Below, piece by piece: positions 19,905 through 30,376 of a stretch of 46,052 nucleotides of DNA (the first letter of the stretch is position 1; each line of letters opens with the position of its first letter). This DNA is from JBHHZJ01 sp046758005. GTDB lineage: Bacteria; Pseudomonadota; Alphaproteobacteria; Kiloniellales; J153. The notes beneath the pieces were generated by a model, which saw only the letters and a program-made list of their open reading frames with translations, searched no databases and had not been told where the DNA came from. A program made the translations under genes and the position numbers. The stretch covers positions 1 through 46,052 of the forward strand of contig JBHHZJ010000015.1 in the NCBI GenBank assembly GCA_046758005.1, written 5' to 3'.

Positions 19905-22894
19905 GCGCCGTCCTCGCCCAAGCCGCCGGCGGCCCATTCCTTCGCCCGGGCCAGGTGCCCGTAGTCGTCGAAGCGCCGCGCCCACTGTGGCCGCGGCGTG
20001 GCGTGGTAGGGCGTCTCGGCATCGTCGAACGCGGTGACCAGACGGGTCAGACCGGCCAAGGCCAGCGCCGACTGCTCGGCCGGATCGGCCTTGAGCGGCT
20101 TGGCTTCGCCGGCCGGCTCGCCGCCCGACACGCGCCAGTATTCGAGACGCGCGACCGCGGCCCTGGGCACCCCCGCGAACCCGCCGGCAAGCGCGATGGC
20201 CGCCTCCAGCGGCAGCTGCGGCGCGAACCCGAGGTCGACCTCCTTCTTGGAGGGCAAGGCGCCGGTCTTGTAGTCCAGAATCGCGAGCGAGCCGTCCCGA
20301 AGCAGGTCGATCCGGTCGGCCTTGGCGATCAGCTCGAACGGACCGCCGGGCGCCTCGAGCCTGAGCGCGCCGCGCAGCTCGGCGAAGGAACGGGCGAGTT
20401 CGGTGCGGCGCTCCCGCTCCATGCCGGCGAACCACCGGGCGATGCGCCGGAAGCGCGGCCACCAGAAGGCCCAGACCCCGGGCCGCGCCCCGGTCCGCTC
20501 GAAGACCTCGCGGCCGATCGCGATCAGGGCGGCTTCGGGATCGTCGGGCAGGGCCTCGGGGTAGGTTGCGAGGAACGTCTCCAGCCCCTTATGAATGATG
20601 ATGCCGAAGTCGGCCGCGCCCGGATCGGAGTCGATCGGCTTCAGCGGCTCCAACCCGAGTATCTCCCTGGCATACAGGCCGTAGGGATCGCGCATCCAGG
20701 TCTCGACCTTGGTGACCGAGAGCGTCCGCGGGCGCGCCTCCAGCGGCGGTCGGGGCGCGGGCGGGCCGACCTGGATCGGGTGCGTCGGGCGGTCGAGGGC
20801 CTCGGCCCAATCGAGCCAACTCCGGGCCCCGTCCTCGATCAGCGGTCGCAGGCCGAACGCATCGAGCAGCGCGTCGAGCCTGAGCAGCCAGCGCGAGGGC
20901 ACGCTCGGCGCGCCCTCGACGCGGGTCGCGCGGGTCAGGAAGACCCGCGGCGCGCAAAACGCCTGGGCGAAGTCGTGCGCCGCCAGGCCGATCCGCCGCT
21001 CCGGCGCGGGCAGGCCGAAGTCGGCGCGCATCGGGCGGCTGAGCCACGGCCCGGGGTCGACCTCGGCCGGCCAGGTGCCCTCGTTCAGGCCGCCGAGGAC
21101 CAGCACGTCTACGTGTTGCAACCGGGCTTCCAGCGGCCCCCAGATCGACAGGCGCGGGTGGCTGCCGTAGCGCGGGCGCACGACCTGCCCGACGAGCAGG
21201 GCGGTCAGCACCGCCGGGTACTGTTCGCCCTTGAGGCGCGGCGCCCCGCCCGCCGCCGCGCGTAGATCGGCCACGAACCCGGCTGCGGCCGCACCCGCCT
21301 CCCCGGCCCACAGCCGCGCCGGGCCGCTCTCCTCAGCGCTGGCGGCCAGCGCCTCGGCGAAGCCGAGGTGGGCATCGACGATCTCGGCCAGCGGCCGCCC
21401 GGCGCGCAGAGCCTTGGCGAACGGCGCCGCCATCGCCTCGAGCTCGGCCAGCCACGCGCGCAGTTCGTCGCGCCGGCCCTTCTCACGCGCGGCGCGCAGC
21501 GCCCGCTTCAGCCCCGCGAAGCCGGCCGCCGGCCGCGGGCCGCGCAGCACCCGGCGCTCCAGCTCCCGGACCCGGGCGCGGAAGTCGCCCGGCGCGCGGC
21601 CGCCGGCGGCCAGCGGATGCTTGAGCGCGGCGAGCAGGGGCAGCGGCGCCTGGGCGCTTGCGATCATCTCCGCGCTCAGGCGCAGGAATGTTCCGGGCGG
21701 AGTGTCGGACAGCGGCACCCCGGCCGAATCGTCCACCGCGAGGCCCCAGCGCCCGAGCTCGGCGGCGACCCGCCGGGCCAGGCCCCGGTCGGGCGTCACC
21801 AGCGCGGCCCGGCAGCCCTCCTCGGCGAGGGCGCGGCGCAGCACGAGCGCGATGACCGCGGCCTCCTCGCCCGGCCCCGGGCAGTCGATGCGCTCGACGC
21901 CCTTCAACGCCCGGGCGAAGGCGTCCGCATCGGCCGCATCGGCGAAGGCGCGCCAGCCCGCCGTGGCCGCCGCCGGGGCGAGCGCCGTGTTGACGATCCG
22001 CGCGCGCGCCGCCGGCGCGGCGGGCAGGCCGAGGTCCGGCCACGGGCGCACCTGCTCGCGCGCGATCCCGAGGCGCGCAAGCAGGACGGCCAGGCCGTAT
22101 TGCGGATGGGACGGGTCGTCCCTGATCGCCTCCCACGTGGCCTCGTCGCAGTCGGTATCGAGCCCGGGCAGGACCAGCATCCCCCGGGGCAGCTCCGCGA
22201 CCACGCCGAGCAGCGCGGCGGTGGCCGGGATGCTGCCGGTCGAGCCGGCGGCGACGACCGGATCTTCGGGCGAAGCGCGGTGCCAGGCCGCTGCCTGCGC
22301 CTCGAGCAGGCGGCGGCGGCGCTCGGCCGGGCCGATGCAGCCGTGCTCCTTCTGCATCGCCGGCCACTGTTCGGTGAGGATCTCCAGGAAGCGCAGGGTG
22401 AGCTGCCAGTGCGCGGCGTAGTCCTCGGGCACCAGGTCCTCGAGGCCGTCGAAGTTCAGGCCCTCGGTTTCGACCTGATCGAGCAGGCGGGCGAGCTCGC
22501 CGGCCAAGCGCACGGCCTGGTCCTCGCTCGGGGGCTGGCCGCGCACGCGGCCCCAATGCCGGATCAGCCGGGCGAGCAGGAGTTGACGCTTGAGTGTCGG
22601 CATGGCGGGCGGCAGGTCCGCGTCTCCGTTCGCGCCGAAGGCCGTCTCGTCGGCGGCCAGCGCCAGCTCCTCGGCGTCCAGGTCGCCGAGCGGCACGAGC
22701 CGCGGCAGGAGCAGCGCCTGCGCGCCGCACGCGCGCAAGAACGCCTCCTGCAACGCCCGGCAGCCGCGCCGCGTCGGCAGCAGGACCGTGGTCGGGGACA
22801 GGGCGAGCGGGTCCTGCGCGGAACGCCGCAGCAGGCCGTGCGCCAACGCGTCCACGAACGAGACGGTGGGCGGGATCGTATAGACCGACGGCAT
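19901..22894 (-). CDS. addB: AddB subunit of the AddAB repair complex
   Basis: The partner of AddA, with an inactivated helicase-like N-terminal half that recognises recombination signals in studied species and a C-terminal RecB-type nuclease domain. The 997-residue protein starts MPSVYTIPPTVSFVDALAHG, the usual alphaproteobacterial AddB opening. It has LSPTTVLLPTRRGCRALQEAFL, VLVLGGLNEGTWPAEVDPGPW, and LSVTKVETWMRDPYGLYA leading the nuclease region. FELIAKADRIDLLRDGSLAI followed by LDYKTGALPSKKEVDLGFAP holds the catalytic Asp and Asp-x-Lys. PTRRGC takes the place of a Walker A, so ATP binding is probably lost. The upstream open frame to 23326 is a shadow of murU. The stop overlaps the addA start by 4 bp. 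Confidence 0.93.
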   Translation of the reverse strand: MPSVYTIPPTVSFVDALAHGLLRRSAQDPLALSPTTVLLPTRRGCRALQEAFLRACGAQALLLPRLVPLGDLDAEELALAADETAFGANGDADLPPAMPTLKRQLLLARLIRHWGRVRGQPPSEDQAVRLAGELARLLDQVETEGLNFDGLEDLVPEDYAAHWQLTLRFLEILTEQWPAMQKEHGCIGPAERRRRLLEAQAAAWHRASPEDPVVAAGSTGSIPATAALLGVVAELPRGMLVLPGLDTDCDEATWEAIRDDPSHPQYGLAVLLARLGIAREQVRPWPDLGLPAAPAARARIVNTALAPAAATAGWRAFADAADADAFARALKGVERIDCPGPGEEAAVIALVLRRALAEEGCRAALVTPDRGLARRVAAELGRWGLAVDDSAGVPLSDTPPGTFLRLSAEMIASAQAPLPLLAALKHPLAAGGRAPGDFRARVRELERRVLRGPRPAAGFAGLKRALRAAREKGRRDELRAWLAELEAMAAPFAKALRAGRPLAEIVDAHLGFAEALAASAEESGPARLWAGEAGAAAAGFVADLRAAAGGAPRLKGEQYPAVLTALLVGQVVRPRYGSHPRLSIWGPLEARLQHVDVLVLGGLNEGTWPAEVDPGPWLSRPMRADFGLPAPERRIGLAAHDFAQAFCAPRVFLTRATRVEGAPSVPSRWLLRLDALLDAFGLRPLIEDGARSWLDWAEALDRPTHPIQVGPPAPRPPLEARPRTLSVTKVETWMRDPYGLYAREILGLEPLKPIDSDPGAADFGIIIHKGLETFLATYPEALPDDPEAALIAIGREVFERTGARPGVWAFWWPRFRRIARWFAGMERERRTELARSFAELRGALRLEAPGGPFELIAKADRIDLLRDGSLAILDYKTGALPSKKEVDLGFAPQLPLEAAIALAGGFAGVPRAAVARLEYWRVSGGEPAGEAKPLKADPAEQSALALAGLTRLVTAFDDAETPYHATPRPQWARRFDDYGHLARAKEWAAGGLGEDGA

Positions 22895-22934
22895 GGCCCG
22901 GGCCCCCCTTGTCAGCGCCTGCGCGGGCGTCGGC

Positions 22935-23690
22935 TCATCTGTGGACCGAGTGGAAGCTGAGATGGTGGAGCGCGTCCTCGACCTCACGGAGCTGCTCGGG
23001 CGTGCCGATGTGGAACCACTCGCCGTCGTGGCGCAGGCCCCAAAGGCGCCCGGCCGCCTCGGCCCTGTCGTAGAGCACGTTGAGCGAAAAGGCGCCCTCG
23101 GGCGCGCCCTCGAACAGGCGCGGGTGCAGAATCTGAATCCCGGCGAAGACGAACGGCGCGACCTCGCGCTCGGCGCGCCGGCGCACCCGGCCGCGCGGCG
23201 TGAGCATGAAATCGCCGCGCCCGGCATAGCCCACGGCGAAGGCCGTCGGGTGCAACAGGACGAGCGCGTCCATGGTCGCTTCGTTCCAGGCGTCGGCCAG
23301 GCGGCGCAGCGCCGGCGTCCGCCCATCCAGCCAGCAGACGTCGCCGTTGATCACGTAGAAGGGCGCCGCGCCGAGCAGGGGCAGGGCGTTGCGCACGCCC
23401 CCGCCGGTTTCCAGCCGCGCCCGCTCGCGCGAGAACGCGATGCGCGGGCGCTTGCGGTGCGCCAGGTGGGCCTCGATCATCCGGCCCAGGTGGTGCAGGT
23501 TGATCACCACGTCGCACATGCCGACCGCCTCCAGCCGGTCGAGGATCCAGTCGAGCAGGGCGCGCCCGCGCAGCTCGATCAGCGGCTTGGGCCGCTCGTT
23601 GGTGAGCGGGCGCAGGCGCTCGCCGAGGCCGGCAGCCAGCACCATGGCCCGCCGCGGGACCGCCTTGGCGCCATGCGCGGGCCCGCTCAC
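22935..23690 (-). CDS. murU: MurU-like sugar-1-phosphate nucleotidyltransferase
   Basis: A nucleotidyltransferase that, next to AmgK, most likely makes UDP-MurNAc from MurNAc-1-phosphate. This is the fosfomycin-independent peptidoglycan recycling route described in Pseudomonas and Caulobacter. The 251-residue protein has the signature AMVLAAGLGERLRPLTNERP with KPLIEL, the VVINLHHLGRMIEAHL segment, METGGG-type loop ARLETGGGVRNALPLLG, FYVINGDVCWLDG, and FSLNVLYDRAEAAGRLWG. The GTG start at 23690 overlaps the amgK stop (GTGA). A mannose-1-phosphate guanylyltransferase role cannot be excluded on motifs alone; the pairing with amgK favours MurU. Confidence 0.85.
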   Translation of the reverse strand: MSGPAHGAKAVPRRAMVLAAGLGERLRPLTNERPKPLIELRGRALLDWILDRLEAVGMCDVVINLHHLGRMIEAHLAHRKRPRIAFSRERARLETGGGVRNALPLLGAAPFYVINGDVCWLDGRTPALRRLADAWNEATMDALVLLHPTAFAVGYAGRGDFMLTPRGRVRRRAEREVAPFVFAGIQILHPRLFEGAPEGAFSLNVLYDRAEAAGRLWGLRHDGEWFHIGTPEQLREVEDALHHLSFHSVHR

Positions 23691-24700
23691 GAACCGCCTC
23701 GCGCCGGCGGGACGATACGGTCCTCGGCCGGCACCTCGCGCCCGAACCACGCCTCGACCGGGGCCAGCGCCGGCTGCTCCAGGCCGGCCTCCAGCAGGCG
23801 CCACACCCGCGGGATGTGGCGCAGGTACTGCGGCTTGCCGTCGCGCCGGCACAGGCGCGTGAAGATGCCGATGATCTTGGCCGCCCGCTGCGCGCCCAGG
23901 ACCGCATAGGAATCCCGGAACGCCGCGCGGTCGAGCGCGGGAAAGGCGTCGAGATACCGGGTCAGCATCTCGGCCACCAACGCGGGCGCGACGTCGCGCC
24001 GGGCGTCCTCGAGCAGCGAAACGAGGTCGTAGGAGACCGGCCCGACGACCGCGTCCTGAAAGTCGAGCAGCCCGCAGGCCGCGACGCCCCGACGCCCGTC
24101 CAGGAGCATCAGGTTGTCGACATGGTAGTCGCGCAGCACCAGGGTGCCCGGCACGGCCCGCGCGCACGCCAGCACGGCGCGCCAGGCCTCGACGTAGGAC
24201 CGCCGCAACGCCTCGGGCGTCGGCTTCCCGCGCAGGGCGGGCAGGGTCCAGTCGGGCAATAGCAGCGCCTCGTCGAGCAGGCGCCCGTCGTCGTAGGGCG
24301 GCAGCGGCGCGAAAGCGCCGTCCGGGCGCCAACGCCGGTGCAGGGCGATCAGAACGTCGGTGGCCAGCCGGTACAGCGCGCGCTCGTCCGCGCCCTCGGC
24401 GAGCGCCCGGGTGAAGGTGCGGTCGCCCAAATCCTCCAGGAGCATGAGCCCCGCCGCCTCGTCCACCCGCAGCGGGCGCGGCGCGCTCAGGCCGAGCTCG
24501 AGCAGCTCGCGGGCCACGCGGTGGAAGGCGCGCACGTTCTCGTGCGGCGGCGGGGCGTCCATGAGCACGACGCTCGTCCCGTCGCGCGAGAGCCGCTCGT
24601 AGCGACGAAAGGAGGCGTCGCCGGAGAGCTTGCGGCGCTCCGCATCGGCCCAGCCGGCGGCGGCCAGGAAATCCTCGATCGCGCGGGCGCGCTCAGCCAT
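23687..24700 (-). CDS. amgK: AmgK-like anomeric sugar kinase (MurNAc/GlcNAc 1-kinase)
   Basis: Phosphorylates MurNAc (and GlcNAc) at the anomeric carbon in cell-wall recycling, feeding MurU. The 337-residue aminoglycoside-phosphotransferase-fold protein has RKLSGDASFRRYERLSRDGT, VVLMDAPPPHENVRAFHRVA and GLMLLEDLGDRTFTRAL. The catalytic loop is LVLRDYHVDNLMLLDG, followed by GLLDFQDAVVGPVSYDLVSL, which binds Mg-ATP. The catalytic Asp and the downstream Asp are present. The start overlaps tsaE by 8 bp (ATGGCTGA) and the stop overlaps murU by 4 bp. The tsaE-amgK-murU-addBA order is a known alphaproteobacterial cluster. Confidence 0.87.
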   Translation of the reverse strand: MAERARAIEDFLAAAGWADAERRKLSGDASFRRYERLSRDGTSVVLMDAPPPHENVRAFHRVARELLELGLSAPRPLRVDEAAGLMLLEDLGDRTFTRALAEGADERALYRLATDVLIALHRRWRPDGAFAPLPPYDDGRLLDEALLLPDWTLPALRGKPTPEALRRSYVEAWRAVLACARAVPGTLVLRDYHVDNLMLLDGRRGVAACGLLDFQDAVVGPVSYDLVSLLEDARRDVAPALVAEMLTRYLDAFPALDRAAFRDSYAVLGAQRAAKIIGIFTRLCRRDGKPQYLRHIPRVWRLLEAGLEQPALAPVEAWFGREVPAEDRIVPPARGGS

Positions 24701-25214
24701 GACGAGCGAGTCCCTCGAGCCGCCCCCGCCACGAGCGGGTGGCGACGAGGCTCGCGCGGCGCGCGCCCGGGTCGTCGGCGAAATCCAGGCGCACCTCGAT
24801 CCGGTCCGCGGGCAGGAGCGGTCCCAGGCGCTCCGCCCACTCGATCAAAACGATCGCGTGCCCCGACGCCTCCTCGAAGCCGAGCTCGTAGACCTCCTCC
24901 GGACGCTCGACGCGGTAGAGGTCGAAGTGCCAGACCGGCGCGGGCTCCCGCTCGTAGGTCTGCAGCAAGGTGAACGTGGGACTGGGCACCTCCTCCTCCG
25001 CCGCGGCGGGCGCGCCGGTTTCGCGCGCCGGGCGGGGCAAGGCGTTGATGAACGCGCGGGCGAAGGCGGTCTTGCCGCTCCCCAGGTCGCCGAACAGCGC
25101 GATCACGTCGCCCAGGGCCGCCCGGGCGGCGAGGCTCCGGGCCAGGGCCGCGGTCGCCGCCTCGTCGGGCAACTCGACGCTGAGCGTTGCGGGGCGCGGA
25201 AGCGGCGCGGCCAT
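24693..25214 (-). CDS. tsaE: tRNA threonylcarbamoyladenosine biosynthesis ATPase TsaE
   Basis: The ATPase that works with TsaB and TsaD in making t6A37 in tRNAs that read ANN codons. The 173-residue protein has the P-loop IALFGDLGSGKTAFARAFI, the PSPTFTLLQTYE switch, WHFDLYRVERPEEVYELGFE and VLIEWAERLG, all TsaE signatures. It carries a 15-residue insertion (PARETGAPAAAEEEV) between the P-loop and the switch, common in high-GC species. I chose the ATG at 25214; the open frame continues upstream without family similarity. It heads the coupled tsaE-amgK-murU-addB-addA chain. Confidence 0.94.
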   Translation of the reverse strand: MAAPLPRPATLSVELPDEAATAALARSLAARAALGDVIALFGDLGSGKTAFARAFINALPRPARETGAPAAAEEEVPSPTFTLLQTYEREPAPVWHFDLYRVERPEEVYELGFEEASGHAIVLIEWAERLGPLLPADRIEVRLDFADDPGARRASLVATRSWRGRLEGLARHG

Positions 25215-25375
25215 GCGCGTGGTTTTAACGACCGCCCGGACGGGCGGCAACCGGCGATGCGGCCGGTCCCGGCCGCCCCGCACGAGCGCCGCGCCGAGCC
25301 TTGCCAAGGGGGCCGCGCGTGGTCATGGTGTGCGCCGATTCGCTCCGCATCGCGTGCCGAGGATTTCGCGCCTCC

Positions 25376-26392
25376 ATGACCGCGCACTCGACAGACGTCG
25401 CCATCGTCGGCGCCGGACCGGTCGGCCTCTTCGCCGTGTTCGAGTGCGGCATGTTGCGAATGCGCTGCCACGTCGTCGATGCGCTGGAGGCGCTCGGCGG
25501 CCAGTGCGCGGCGCTCTACCCCGAGAAGCCGATCTACGACATCCCGGCCTGCCCTAAGGTGATGGCCGCCGAGCTGGTCGATCGCCTGGCCGAACAGGCC
25601 GGACCGTTCGATCCGGTCTATCACCTCGGCCAGCAGGTGGTCTCGCTCCGGCCGCGGGAGGAACGCTGGCTGCTCGAGACCTCGGCCGGGACCCGGATCG
25701 ACGCCCGGGCGGTGCTCGTCGCCGCCGGGTGCGGCGCCTTCGGCCCCAACCGGCCGCCGTTGCCGGGGATCGAAGGTTTCGAGGGCAAGAGCGTCTTCTA
25801 CATGGTCCAACGGCCCGAACGGTTCCGCGGCAAGCGCATCGTGATCGCGGGCGGCGGCGATTCCGCGCTCGACTGGACGCTGTCGCTGGCCGAGGTGGCG
25901 CGCAAGATCCACGTCGTGCACCGGCGGGCGAAGTTCCGCGGCGCGCCGGAGAACGTGGCGCGCCTGCACGCGCTGGCCGAGCGCGGCGAGGTGGTCGAGC
26001 TCGTCGTGCCCTACCAGCTCGCGGGGCTGGAGGGCCGCGACGGCCGGCTCGAGGCGGTGATCGTCAAGACCCTGGAGGGCGCGGCCCGCCGCCTGGAGGC
26101 CGACGTGCTGCTGCCCTTCTTCGGCCTGTCCATGAACCTGGGGCCGATCGCGAAGTGGGGCCTCAATCTCGACCACAACCACGTCGTGGTCGACCCGGCG
26201 ACCTGCCAGACCACCGCGCCCGGCGTCTTCGCCATCGGCGACATCGCGACCTATCCCGGCAAGCTCAAGCTGATCATGTGCGGCTTCTCCGAGGCGGCCA
26301 TGGCCGCACACGCGATCTACCCGCTGGTCCACCCGGAACAGGAGCTGCACTGGGAGTATTCGACCACCAAGGGCGTGCCGGGCCTGCCGTGA
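25376..26392 (+). CDS. ferredoxin/flavodoxin--NADP+ reductase, thioredoxin-reductase-like (type 2)
   Basis: A flavoenzyme that moves electrons between NADPH and ferredoxin or flavodoxin. The 338-residue protein has the FAD motif VAIVGAGPVGLFAVFECG, then LGGQCAALYPEKPIYDIPAC and the NADPH motif RIVIAGGGDSALDWTLSLAE. VFAIGDIATYPGKLKLIMCG and EYSTTKGVPGLP end it. There is no CxxC redox pair, which separates this type from true thioredoxin reductases. The length and the C-terminal extension fit type-2 FNR. I chose the ATG at 25376, which gives the family N-terminus; earlier in-frame starts add unrelated residues. It is divergent from tsaE and convergent with the DivL-like gene, 17 bp away. Confidence 0.9.
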   Translation: MTAHSTDVAIVGAGPVGLFAVFECGMLRMRCHVVDALEALGGQCAALYPEKPIYDIPACPKVMAAELVDRLAEQAGPFDPVYHLGQQVVSLRPREERWLLETSAGTRIDARAVLVAAGCGAFGPNRPPLPGIEGFEGKSVFYMVQRPERFRGKRIVIAGGGDSALDWTLSLAEVARKIHVVHRRAKFRGAPENVARLHALAERGEVVELVVPYQLAGLEGRDGRLEAVIVKTLEGAARRLEADVLLPFFGLSMNLGPIAKWGLNLDHNHVVVDPATCQTTAPGVFAIGDIATYPGKLKLIMCGFSEAAMAAHAIYPLVHPEQELHWEYSTTKGVPGLP

Positions 26393-26409
26393 AGGGCGGC
26401 GGCGGGCGC

Positions 26410-28806
26410 TCAGGCGCGCAGCGGCTCCTGTCCCGGCTCCGGCAGCGCCTGCCCGGCCTCGAGCGGGATGTGGCAGGTCACGCGCGTGCCCTGGCTGGGC
26501 GCGGAGTCGAGCTCGACCCAGCCGCCGTGCAGCTCGATCAGGCTCTTCACCAGGGACAGCCCGAGGCCGGCGCCGCTCTGCCCGCCCTGGCCGACGCTGC
26601 GCTCGAACTTGCCGAAAACCCGATCGAGATCCTCCTGGCGGATGCCGATGCCCGTATCGGCGACGGCCAACTGCAGATCGGTCTCGGTGCGGCGGGCCAG
26701 CACGGTGACAACGCCGCCCTCGGGCGTGAACTTGAACGCGTTGGACAGCAGGTTGAACAGCGCCTGCTTCAACCGACGCGCGTCCGCCGTGACCGTGCCG
26801 ACGTGCTCCGGACACTCGACCCGCAGCTCGATTTTCTGCGTGCGCGCGCGCTCGTGACCGAGCGTCTGGATGCTCTCCAGGATCTCGCGCACGTCCACCG
26901 CGCCCAGATCGAGATCCATGTAGCCGGCCTCGATCGTGGCCAGGTCCAGGATGTCGTTGATCAGCGCGATCAGGCGCTGCGACGCCTCGACGATGCCGCG
27001 GCTGTACTCGAGCTGGCGCTCGTTCAGCGCGCCGAAGAACTGGTTCTCCAGGATCTCGGCGAACCCGACGATGGCGTTGAGCGGGGTGCGCAGCTCGTAG
27101 GAGATGTTGGCGATGAACTCGGACTTGAGGCGGTCGGCGGTTTCCAGCGCTTCGTTGCGCTCGCGCAGCGCGCGCTCGACGCGGATCGAATCGGTCACGT
27201 CCAAGAAGGTGAACAGCGCCGCCCCGTCCGGCAGCGGCACCTGGGCCCAGTCGATCACCGTCCCGTCGGCGCGCACGCGGCGGCCGCTGCGCAACTCCGG
27301 CTCGGTCGCGCGCACGACCCGGGCCTCGAGGAACTGCCGCCATTCGTCGCCGGGGACGTCGAAGAACGACCGCGTGTGCTCGATCAACTGGCGCACGTGC
27401 GGTTGCGACGCGAGCAGCTCGTCCGAAAGGTTCCAGATTCGGGCAAAGGCCGGGTTGGACAGCTTGAGCCGGCCGTCGGCGCCGTAGACCGCCACCCCCT
27501 CGTAAAGGTTATCCAGGGTCTCGCGCTGGACCTCGATCAGGGTGTTGTAGGACCGTTCGAGCGACAGGCGGTCGGTCACGTCCTCGTAGGTCGACAGCAC
27601 GCCGCCGAAGGGGTGCGGGATGGTCACGCTGCGCAGCGTGCTGCCGTCGGGCAGGTGGAGCAGTTCCTCGACCGGGTCGATCAGGGTGTGCAGGCTGCGG
27701 ATCCACTCCCGCTTGTATTCGGGGAAGTTGGCGTGCTCGGGCAAACGCCGCGCCTCGCGCAGGGCTTCGAGGATGGCGCCGAGCGCGGGCTCGGTGTGGA
27801 GGAAATCCTCGTCCAATCCCCACAGGTGGGCGTAGGCGCTGTTGAAGAAGCGCAGCCGCAGGTCCGGCCCGAAGATGGCGATGGCGCTGCCCAGATTCTC
27901 GAGCACGTCGGCGTGCGCGGCCACGTGGCGGTTCAGCTCGCTTTCGAGCTCCTCGGCGTCGGTGCGGTCGACCGCGTGACCGGCCAGCGTGCCGTCGCCG
28001 ACCGGCCGCTCGTCGACCTCGATCAGGCGGCGCGCACCGTCGATCACGATGTGATGGGCCTCCGACACGGGACCGCCGGTTTCGAGCACGCGCCGGCCGA
28101 TGTCGCGGCCCGCGTCCGACTTCGCCCTGCCGAGCAGCTCGATTGCCTTGGTGAGCGCGTCGCCCGGCTCCTCGTCCACCGCGCGGGCGTAGGCCGGGTT
28201 GCAATAGATCAGCTTCAGGTCCGCATCGCGCCGCCACACCGGCAAGGGCAAGGCGTCGAGCAGCCGGGCCAGCGAATCGCGCTCGGCGGCGGCCTCCTCC
28301 AAGGCGCGGCTGAGCGCGGTCACGTCGCGGAACCAGACGAAGTCGGCGCCCGCCCGGCCGGCGGCTGCGTGGGCGCGCGCGCCGTTGACCTCGAAGACGC
28401 GCGCGCCGGCCTTGCCGCGCAGGGTCATGGCGAACCCGCCGCCGTCGGCGCGCAGCCGCTCGACGGCGGCGGAGAGGCGCGCTGCGGCTGCGTCCTCGAA
28501 GGCGCCGAGCACGGCCTTGAGCGCCACCGTGTCCTGGGTGCCAAGGCCGAGCGCCTCGACCAGGCGCGGCGAGGCCTGGATCGTGCCGTCGGCGTGCGAG
28601 AAGGCAAGACAGCCGACCGGCGCGGCGGCGAGCGTGGCCTCCGCGGCTTCGGCGCGCTCCCGGGCCTCGGCCGCGGCGTGCGTGGCCGCCCGCCACCTGC
28701 GCCGGTAATGGACGACGAGCGCGGCCAGGATGGCCGTCGCGACCGCGAACAGGATGACGCCGGGCGGCCCGGCCAGCATGCTCGTCATGGATATGCCCGG
28801 CGACAT
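26410..28806 (-). CDS. divL: DivL-like PAS-domain kinase with Tyr in place of the phospho-His
   Basis: A 798-residue membrane-anchored sensor: one helix (about 13-33), a linker coiled coil, three to four PAS-like regions (about 55-150, 175-290, 300-420, 430-560), then an HisKA-type dimer domain and a catalytic ATPase domain. The H-box reads EFIANISYELRTPLNAIVG, so Tyr570 (codon at 27097-27099) replaces the phospho-accepting His. The ATPase part is intact: LFNLLSNAFKFTPEGG, VADTGIGIRQEDLDRVFGKF and GAGLGLSLVK. In Caulobacter, DivL has this same Tyr substitution, several PAS domains, and reads phosphorylated DivK to control CckA and CtrA. Orthology here is inferred from architecture, the Tyr, and the nearby tsaE cluster. 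The ATG at 28806 follows GGGAG. Confidence 0.8.
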   Translation of the reverse strand: MSPGISMTSMLAGPPGVILFAVATAILAALVVHYRRRWRAATHAAAEARERAEAAEATLAAAPVGCLAFSHADGTIQASPRLVEALGLGTQDTVALKAVLGAFEDAAAARLSAAVERLRADGGGFAMTLRGKAGARVFEVNGARAHAAAGRAGADFVWFRDVTALSRALEEAAAERDSLARLLDALPLPVWRRDADLKLIYCNPAYARAVDEEPGDALTKAIELLGRAKSDAGRDIGRRVLETGGPVSEAHHIVIDGARRLIEVDERPVGDGTLAGHAVDRTDAEELESELNRHVAAHADVLENLGSAIAIFGPDLRLRFFNSAYAHLWGLDEDFLHTEPALGAILEALREARRLPEHANFPEYKREWIRSLHTLIDPVEELLHLPDGSTLRSVTIPHPFGGVLSTYEDVTDRLSLERSYNTLIEVQRETLDNLYEGVAVYGADGRLKLSNPAFARIWNLSDELLASQPHVRQLIEHTRSFFDVPGDEWRQFLEARVVRATEPELRSGRRVRADGTVIDWAQVPLPDGAALFTFLDVTDSIRVERALRERNEALETADRLKSEFIANISYELRTPLNAIVGFAEILENQFFGALNERQLEYSRGIVEASQRLIALINDILDLATIEAGYMDLDLGAVDVREILESIQTLGHERARTQKIELRVECPEHVGTVTADARRLKQALFNLLSNAFKFTPEGGVVTVLARRTETDLQLAVADTGIGIRQEDLDRVFGKFERSVGQGGQSGAGLGLSLVKSLIELHGGWVELDSAPSQGTRVTCHIPLEAGQALPEPGQEPLRA

Positions 28807-28961
28807 TGGCGCTCCCGATAACCTCGGTGCGCCCGCGCCCGCGCGGGCCCGCGTCGTGCCACGGTTCGGCTGTCCCCCTTCGGACGAATCGAGGCGAATC
28901 GATTGGCCGCCGAGAGTCTAGGGGTTTCGTTCCGGGCGGACAAGCGATGCCGCAAGGCGGC

Positions 28962-30257
<1,296 letters not shown>

Positions 30258-30376
30258 TCTGGTCTTTTCCTTCCGCGGGCGGCCTGATGCATTGGTGCGC
30301 GAACGGGCCCTGCGCCTTCGCGCCGGTCATGTAACAGCCGGGGCGGCCAACGGCAAGACCGCAGGGCGCGGCGCCC

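Noticed and set aside
19905..20462. Longer AddA start giving 1363 residues
   Set aside because: The extra N-terminal residues are antisense-like shadows of addB; the ATG at 19904 gives the conserved AddA N-terminus and a 4-bp overlap with addB.
26410..28821. A plus-strand open frame of 1030 codons across the DivL-like gene (25729-28821)
   Set aside because: It is antisense to a gene with clear kinase domains, has a composition typical of shadow frames in high-GC DNA (many Arg, Gly, Ala, Asp, Val) and shows no recognisable motif.
30258..30376. SAH riboswitch upstream of ahcY
   Set aside because: The gap has GC-rich inverted repeats but I could not match the SAH riboswitch core (the GAGGAGCGCUGC-type segment and its pairing partner) on the minus strand.
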